The position numbers were made by a program, and so were the translations under genes. From positions 1 through 13,020 of the forward strand of contig FN649009.1 of the NCBI GenBank assembly GCA_000310025.1: 13,020 bases of DNA, written 5' to 3'. Source of the DNA: Ectocarpus siliculosus. Its lineage: Eukaryota > Sar > Phaeophyceae > Ectocarpales > Ectocarpaceae. This document shows positions 7,790 through 13,020 of this stretch, one piece after another; within the stretch, counting starts at the first letter, position 1; the number at the start of each line of letters is the position of its first letter. The notes beneath the pieces are model-generated. The model saw only the letters and a list, made by a program, of their open reading frames with translations, ran no database searches and was not told where the DNA came from.

Positions 7790-10390
7790 ACAGAAAGCCA
7801 GTTTGGCTGACGTGAAAAATCTCGCCGCAAAACTGACGTCATGCATTCGGTGGGAACCGTTACACGGTTGTGCGCAGCAGCAGCACGCGAGGCAGGCACG
7901 ATCACTCGACCGCGCATGCTACAACAGAACTGTCGATTGCCTATAAAGACATACTGAAGGAGTAGTGACGAAACGGGAGTCACACTTATGACAGCCCGTG
8001 GACGGTGGAGGGGGGGCAGCTCTCGCAACTAAATTCGAAGGTAGCCGGAAGCGGGATACATAATTCAGGCCTGAACGGTCCAGGATGGCAGTCGTGAGAC
8101 TGCAGGACGTCGCCAGCGCTTTCAAACAGATTGGTAACCTCCTTCATGCATGCCGACGGACCGAGTAGGTCGACACGCGGGAGGTCGGGCGGCAGGACAC
8201 ATGGTATTTTATCTTCTCACGGGAACAAATAAATAAACAATTACTCTGAAACCAAGAGAAGCAATTTTTTTGTAGTGGGGCAGACGAAAATTGTTTCGAG
8301 GAAAACAAATTAGGGGACTCTACTCTCGAAATACATAAAAACCGACGGTAGTCTATATTCTAGGAAAAGGTGGACTACAAGGACGACCAATATAAGCAAT
8401 TATATATAGCCCCCCAACATGGCTACGACACGAAAAACACAGGGAAGTCTTCCGCTGCTGCTCCAAATGGCTTACTACCTCGCATGGGCCTCTTCGGTTG
8501 CTCCTTCCCACACAACAACCAAGATTACTCTCCATCTGTCATCACATTCCTCCCATCTCACGGACTCATACCAACCTCATCTACTGTCGTCTCATAATTA
8601 CACTCATCACACAACAGGAGGTTCAAATCGCGTTCGTGTTGGGCTTTTGAAAAATTCAAAATGAGCGGGAAAACAACAAAAAAACAGATGCTCCAAGCTC
8701 ATGTACGACTGATTCAAAATTACGACAGCACTGATTTAAATTGCATTCCTCCTTTTCGGAAGATTCCAAACGCGTATGTATATAGGACTACAATGGAAAT
8801 GACATGATTTTGCCTTTGTATTTAGCACCTACTGGTATCACTGAAAATGCTCATCGGTGTAGTATAGGCTTAACATAGACTCAAGAGAAGCAAGCCCGGT
8901 ACCCAGTCGGTTTTCATACTCTATGCATTGCAAAGAGATTCAACACATCCCGGCTGTTTCTCGAACGGTTGTTTTTGTGTGTATTTTTGTCTTAAACCAT
9001 TTCGTGACTCCATGCACATGATAACAGACGAATCTTTTTGTAAGCTCCATCAGCTAATCGACCCCACAGTATAACTATCGCAAAATATGTGGGTGGGGTG
9101 TTTGTTTAATTCATTATAATTGCATGTTTTTAGTTTTTTGGTTTCGGGGAGACATACATGTCGCAGGATTAATTACTTCGGGGGCCATCAACCTTCTGGT
9201 CGAACTTTTTCGGCCATGCAAAAATCGCCAGAGTGGCTTTGAAGCGAACTCAAGACGGGTCGGCTCACAGGCAGGAGTCTGTCCCCTAGGCCAGCCGTCT
9301 ATTCGTTATATTTTGGCGTGAAAAACTCCTTTCTCAACAGCAAAAAACAACAAATAAATGGCCCTGGTGCCAGGTGCCAGATGTCAGTCAGTACGAACGA
9401 AATCGTGTACGGAGGAACAGTTCTTCTACGAATCCTCTCACACTTGCCACACTGCTCTGAAACTTCGTAGGAATGTGGTTCAGCCATTGACGTCATGCAG
9501 GGATAGCTGGCTCTAATTTAATTAATCCAAACAAACTCAAGTGATACAGCAATTTCCGACTTTTGGGGCATAATTACAATATAATATGGAAAAATGTGAC
9601 GGAAAAAATACACCATTATCTAATTCCGTACTGAAGATAGAGAGGGGTTTTATCTGGATGCTATTGTGCATAAAGTCACAAAACCCTCTCCCTTGAGCGG
9701 ACGTTGATACAGCAAACGAACCCCCCTTCACTCCCAATATTCCGGAATTCCGGACCACACATCCCGCAGTCATAGCAAACATCAGACACCGAGGAAGTAC
9801 GTCAGCATCGGCTACGGCGTGCGTTGTCTCTGTCCCCCGGATCGGGTCGATCACATGTCGGGGTATCCACCCTCCCGTGGTATTTTCCGTTTTGGATCCT
9901 ACAGCAGTCGGCAGTATATATTTCGCATTTGGAGAGAAAGAGGTCTATATATTATGCATATGCACATGTATCTGCCCCACACCAGAAACATTATTACTGC
10001 CATGTCTACCCCTGTGCGCTGCTGTGCACACACTGCTATGTAATATATGCGTGTTCATGTGGTCAGTCTGCTGCCTCTTGGTCTCTCTGCTGGTCTTTAC
10101 GGCGATCTTTCGGCACACAAAGTTAGCGTCTGATGTCATCATGCATGGAGTAGCAAACGTAGCGCGTCTCGTAAAGAGGTTGCCCAAAACGCATCGTTTC
10201 ATTTCTTATGCATCCTCTTCTTCATGGAGTTTTCTACCTTTGGCAATCGGTCAGCGCCGATGGTACGTCGTAGCATCACCTACGCACTGCTGTAGTGCAT
10301 GTATGTACAATAATTGTATGCATTCCGGTATAAATGCGTGTGTGTGCCAAAAGGGAGACGAGCGAAGGAGTCAACGGCAAAAAAAATAGT
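7790..10390. other. Long gene-poor, AT-richer stretch
   Basis: No ORF here is convincing. The better ones are an ATG at 8419 (plus, 81 codons, AACATGG context, Ser/Thr/His-rich with a hydrophobic LPLLLQMAYYLAWASS start), an ATG at 8085 (plus, 27 codons, possible donor GGTAACC), and open but ATG-less frames at 9537-9854 (minus) and 9877-10389 (plus, Cys-rich). None shows a known motif or a phased partner exon. The stretch holds several A/T homopolymers, a GGTGCCAGGTGCCAG doublet near 9364 and a perfect 14-bp palindrome at 9741-9754. No tRNA or rRNA was seen. Confidence 0.4.
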
Positions 10391-10441
10391 TCATCGTAGA
10401 ATAAGTGCGTGCAAGAGCTGTATGTTTTCACTTTGGCTCAC

Positions 10442-10732
10442 ATCTGGACTCTCTGGCTGCGGAACCCGGCGGCGGCGGCGGCGGGCCCTCTTCGGGTGAC
10501 GTAGTGCTACTTTCAGTCGGCGAGGCGGGCTCTCGCCGTACTGAAGCAGCACCCTAGCTACCTGCGTTGTGCAGTTATTGAGTTCTTCATTTGGTCCACA
10601 CCCAAACTCATCAACTGTTGCTGTACGATCAGTGCTACTCACGGCGCCGGCACCGCCCTGATGTGATGCGCCGCCCTCGTTGCGGCAGCCGTTGTTGCGG
10701 GTGTTGGGTCGCCTGGCGTTGGGAGTTGACAT
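10442..10732 (-). CDS. Possible first exon of a basic protein, divergent from the zinc-finger ORF
   Basis: Not recognised. An ATG at 10732 opens 97 codons to a phase-0 donor GAT|GTGAGC at 10441; without splicing the frame stops at 10391. The product has a polar N-terminus (MSTPNARRPNTRNN), a middle with two Cys and a short helix-like TQVARVLLQY, and a basic RARRRRRRVP patch from a CGC/CGG triplet run that could act as a nuclear signal. It points away from the zinc-finger ORF with about 135 bases between. The codons look mildly protein-like, but the call is weak. Confidence 0.3.
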
Positions 10733-10803
10733 TCCTTTGGCAGACGCGGGATGTTCTGCACACTCTATTTTGGCTTGAAGACGCTAAGGTGCGGGGGGTG
10801 TTT

Positions 10804-10833
10804 TGTGTGGCTGTGTGCTGTGTGGCTGTGTGA
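10804..10833 (+). repeat. 15-bp tandem duplication in a GT-rich tract
   Basis: Two adjacent copies of TGTGTGGCTGTGTG plus one base (C in the first, A in the second). It lies between the two divergent ORFs, in a stretch dominated by G and T. Confidence 0.85.
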
Positions 10834-10867
10834 TGGGTGGGTGTGACAAGTTTTTTTTCTTTTGTAG

Positions 10868-11310
10868 CTACAAACATGTGTCTCGTCACGCATCTCGCAT
10901 CTCCACCTTTGTTTTTGAAATTCGGTGACACACAATTTTTCAACGACATGATGATCAGGCGAAAGCGACGGCTTGTTCGGGTTGAGGCACCCTCAAGAGT
11001 TGTCCCACCGTGTGAATGTGGGTTAGTATTTCCCAGAAGCCGGGCACTGGCAAGCCACCAGAGAAGGTGCTTCATGATGGTGGGCAACGCGATGATGCAG
11101 GACGACACTACTGATGATGAGGATGATCCGGAGGAACAAACGACTGGTACTGAGGAAGCGGTCCCGCAAGCGTCGCGACGTCATGGAATACGCGAGGAGG
11201 GCAGGAACACTACCGCGCCTGCACATGATGGAGGTGTGTATAGTCCAGAGGTTGCGTTGGTTGTGTGCGTTAGACTCTCTGTAGCGCTTCACCATCTAGC
11301 TAGGTGGTGA
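10868..11310 (+). CDS. C2HC zinc-finger protein (exon)
   Basis: The ORF follows a strong acceptor (eight T, then CTTTTGTAG, ending 10867). In-frame ATGs lie at 10876 and 10948 (ATGATGATC). It encodes a basic RRKRRLVRVE run, one zinc finger CECGLVFPRSRALASHQRRC (C-x1-C-x12-H-x3-C, a C2H2-type finger with Cys as last ligand) and then an acidic DDTTDDEDDPEE stretch. A GAG|GTGTGT donor at 11234 could end the exon at 11233; read through, the frame stops at 11310. Single fingers of this kind occur in transcription factors and in retroelement or transposase-associated proteins, and the surroundings favour a mobile-element origin. Upstream exon not identified. Confidence 0.45.
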
Positions 11311-11314
11311 AGCG
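11285..11314. other. 30-base near-perfect palindrome
   Basis: Arms CGCTTCACC and GGTGAAGCG enclose a 12-base core containing CTAGCTAG. With two G-T pairs the whole 30 bases fold as one hairpin. It overlaps the last codons and stop of the zinc-finger ORF and sits 28 bases before an AATAAA. It could be an RNA 3' structure or a protein-binding site. Confidence 0.8.
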
Positions 11315-11341
11315 AAATTTCTTGCCCTGAGGTCTCACCGC

Positions 11342-11347
11342 AATAAA
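11342..11347 (+). promoter_or_regulatory. Possible polyadenylation signal AATAAA
   Basis: An exact AATAAA lies 32 bases after the zinc-finger ORF's read-through stop and just before a run of 12 G (11350-11361). Placement fits a 3' end, but many protists do not use this signal. Confidence 0.3.
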
Positions 11348-11349
11348 AA

Positions 11350-11361
11350 GGGGGGGGGGGG
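11350..11361 (+). repeat. G12 homopolymer
   Basis: Twelve G in a row, directly followed by the 12-bp palindrome GCAAATATTTGC (11361-11372). The length is prone to sequencing error. Confidence 0.8.
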
Positions 11362-11493
11362 CAAATATTTGCTATTTTTATTTTAGTTATTGCAGCAGGC
11401 TCCATGCAGCAAACAAAAGTTTGCGCGTGTGGTCTGTTCGCTTAAACTTGTTTTTAGACTACATGGCTTTTTATTTTAGACAACAGCACAGGG

Positions 11494-11501
11494 GTAGCAG
11501 A
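11494..11501 (+). repeat. 8-bp target-site duplication, left copy
   Basis: GTAGCAGA, identical to 12333-12340 and immediately outside the inverted repeats. Eight bases is the length produced by hAT transposases. Confidence 0.8.
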
Positions 11502-12332
11502 TAGGCCTGTGCTCGGTAGGTGATCACCGAAAAGCACCGAATTTTGAAAACAAACTTGACCAATACAAGTGAGTGAGGAATTTGAATCACCGAAAAAATA
11601 GTGGCCGATCACCGAAAACGGGAGGCGCCTCTCACTGATTTTCACCGTTTTTTTAGGGGGCTCCGTGTATACAGGCCGTACCCCGCAAATCCCATCAGAT
11701 ACCCCCCTCAAGCGCAGCAGCACAGCAGCAGAGCCAACAGCACACAGCACACAGCGAACACAACCCAAGCACCGCGCTGCAGACACCACACACGGTACAC
11801 ACAGTACGGACACACTTGTGGTATACGTAAAAGAACACCAGAGTTCGTTTTAACGTTTTCATGTGGAGTACTTCCTACGATCCTAAAAGACATCGCCGAA
11901 CATCGCCGAATAACGTTTTCGGCAGTCTACCCTTCAAATTATCACCGTAAAGCACCGGAAAATCTTTCTTGGCTCTCATCCTTTTCTTATTTTTGTCGCC
12001 GATTTCCCCCGAAAACAATTTCAGTGCACCTAGAATTTTCACTTATTTTATTTTTGGCAATCGGAAGAAATCACCGAAAAAAAGAAAAAAAAATCACCTA
12101 CTACAGATGGCGCCCGCACTTAAGAACATCTTAATTCGCGTGAGGCTGGGGTTCTTAGTTGCCTGTTGAGGCTGCGAATGGCCATTATATAGGTTTTAGT
12201 GCGAGGTTCTTAACGGGGACCACTAAAATACGCTCATGTTCATGAGTTTTGGATTTTTTGAGCCTCATGTTCTTAACAGGTAGGTTCTTAAGTGCGGGCG
12301 CCATCTATCTGTACCGAGCACAGGCAGGGCTA
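11502..12332. mobile_element. Non-autonomous hAT-like element (interrupted by a second element)
   Basis: It begins TAGGCCTG and ends GGGCTA, flanked by the 8-bp duplication GTAGCAGA. The left inverted repeat core is GCCTGTGCTCGGTAGGTGAT (11505-11524). The right one is its exact complement once the inserted element at 12102-12311 and one copy of its 3-bp duplication are taken out. The right end carries four extra bases (CCTG doubled). The element is 831 bp as found and about 618 bp before the insertion. It encodes no transposase; its interior is CA-rich (11700-11820) with many CACCGAAA-like motifs near both ends, as expected of hAT subterminal binding sites. Classification as hAT rests on the duplication length, TAG ends and subterminal repeats. 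Confidence 0.8.
12102..12311. mobile_element. 210-bp MITE nested in the right inverted repeat of the hAT-like element
   Basis: Perfect 23-bp inverted repeats lie at 12105-12127 and 12284-12306 (outer end AGATGGCGCCCG, inner end TTAAGAAC), with extra terminal bases TAC and CAGAT. A TAC stands on each side (12099-12101 and 12312-12314); deleting the element plus one TAC restores a perfect 20-bp inverted repeat of the host element. GTTCTTAA-like motifs recur inside (about 12151, 12208, 12269 and 12284, and inverted at 12120), probably transposase sites. No coding sequence. A 3-bp duplication fits PIF/Harbinger or CACTA-type elements; the superfamily is open. Confidence 0.85.
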
Positions 12333-12340
12333 GTAGCAGA
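12333..12340 (+). repeat. 8-bp target-site duplication, right copy
   Basis: GTAGCAGA, matching 11494-11501 exactly; it closes the hAT-like element on the right. Confidence 0.8.
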
Positions 12341-13020
12341 TCGTCATGTATTTTTTTTTCGGGTGATGAGAGCACAAAGCGGACTGCAGCATGACAGCCG
12401 AGAACACACGCAGTGCGGGCGACATCACACAGCAGACAGCGTACGCCTAACGGCACACACACAGCGGGCGACAGCATCTGGGCTCGATTAGGCTGGACGT
12501 TCGGTGGTGTGATTATGCTATGTTGCTTTCGCGGATGTTTTGTCTGCCAGCAAAAAGGAGAACTATTATCAGATGCCGGGTTTGAGACCACACGGGCTCC
12601 CCATATTTTGTGGGCTAATTTAGAGCTAAAACAAACGTGAGACAACAACAACAACAACAACAACAACAAACAAAATTACCCCGTGCTGAGACTCACAGCC
12701 CTTAGAACAGGATTAAGCTTTTGCGGATTCGACATAGATGCGACATGTGCCCTCTTTATACTTTTGTATGTAGTATAGATTATGCCACTCAAGGTCATAT
12801 TAGGAAGAAATTCTGATGCAAACACAGAAGAAGGACTACCCCTTCCTTTCCCCGTGACCCTTTTTATAATGGCGCATTTACTCATCCTTGAGTTGTCGCC
12901 TTGTCCCCATCCTCCTACGCGATAAAATCTCCCCCATATGACAGATTTTGTAGGCGAAAAATATCTGGAGACATTTGATACATTTTGTTTTCACGGATGT
13001 TTGCTCTTCTATCAAGTTCT
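12341..13020. other. Stretch without a clear gene at the right edge
   Basis: CA-rich sequence at 12390-12480 resembles the interior of the hAT-like element in composition. An ATG at 12885 (minus, 69 codons, to 12676) is the only ORF with a normal start; its product has no recognisable feature and is probably chance. No RNA gene was seen. Confidence 0.35.
12643..12669 (+). repeat. (CAA)9 microsatellite
   Basis: Nine perfect CAA units, followed by a further A-rich run. Non-coding as far as can be seen. Confidence 0.95.

Noticed and set aside
8620-8629. GGTTCAAATC, an exact tRNA B-box
   Set aside because: No A-box lies upstream, the T-stem does not pair and there is no cloverleaf, so it is not a tRNA.
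9741-9754. Perfect palindrome TCCGGAATTCCGGA
   Set aside because: It is real, but isolated 14-bp palindromes are common and nothing nearby gives it a role.
9877-10389. Plus-strand Cys-rich ORF of 170 codons
   Set aside because: It is open but starts with GTG, has no phased exon partner, and its Cys content follows from TGT/TGC-rich DNA with no motif spacing.
12643-12669. Regular short repeats as a possible CRISPR array
   Set aside because: A pure trinucleotide run with no spacers, in a eukaryotic setting.

Overview
This is a piece of nuclear eukaryotic DNA, most likely from a protist or alga. The lineage cannot be fixed; a stramenopile such as a brown alga is only a guess. The best coding segments are broken into exons whose ends match GT-AG splice sites and whose reading phases fit across the introns. 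There is no bacterial operon layout or ribosome-binding-site pattern. Introns range from 59 to about 570 bases. Much of the window is gene-poor and rich in repeats and transposon remains.

Layout. (1) Bases 1-1862, minus strand: a four-exon gene fragment running off the left edge, with a long glycine-rich segment; not recognised. (2) 1863-3840: no convincing gene. It holds G-rich and AT-rich tracts, an imperfect 50-bp repeat pair, and an A-rich stretch of degenerate repeats that includes a 72-bp direct repeat. (3) 3847-7468 (perhaps 7781), minus strand: the main find, a multi-exon gene for a Rep-type HUH endonuclease. Its parts are an unfamiliar N-terminus, four AT-hooks, the three motifs of CRESS-DNA-virus/Replitron-type Rep proteins (FSVTIGN, HLQG, YCSK) and a C-terminal PHD-type zinc finger. 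Motif III lies on a separate exon from motifs I and II. The reading frame breaks at three places, each needing one surplus base to be ignored. (4) 7790-10390: largely empty, AT-richer, with only weak ORFs. (5) 10390-11310: a possible divergent pair, a basic protein on the minus strand and a C2HC zinc-finger protein on the plus strand, followed by a strong palindrome, a 12-G run and an AATAAA. (6) 11494-12340: an hAT-like non-autonomous element with an 8-bp target duplication and a 20-bp inverted-repeat core. A second small inverted-repeat element has inserted inside its right inverted repeat. (7) 12341-13020: no clear gene; a (CAA)9 microsatellite.

How it fits together. The Rep-like gene probably belongs to a mobile element of the Replitron/CRESS-Rep kind. 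The AT-hooks and PHD finger would tether the nuclease to DNA and chromatin; this role is inferred. The element's ends were not found. The two nested elements on the right carry no transposase and would depend on enzymes made elsewhere.
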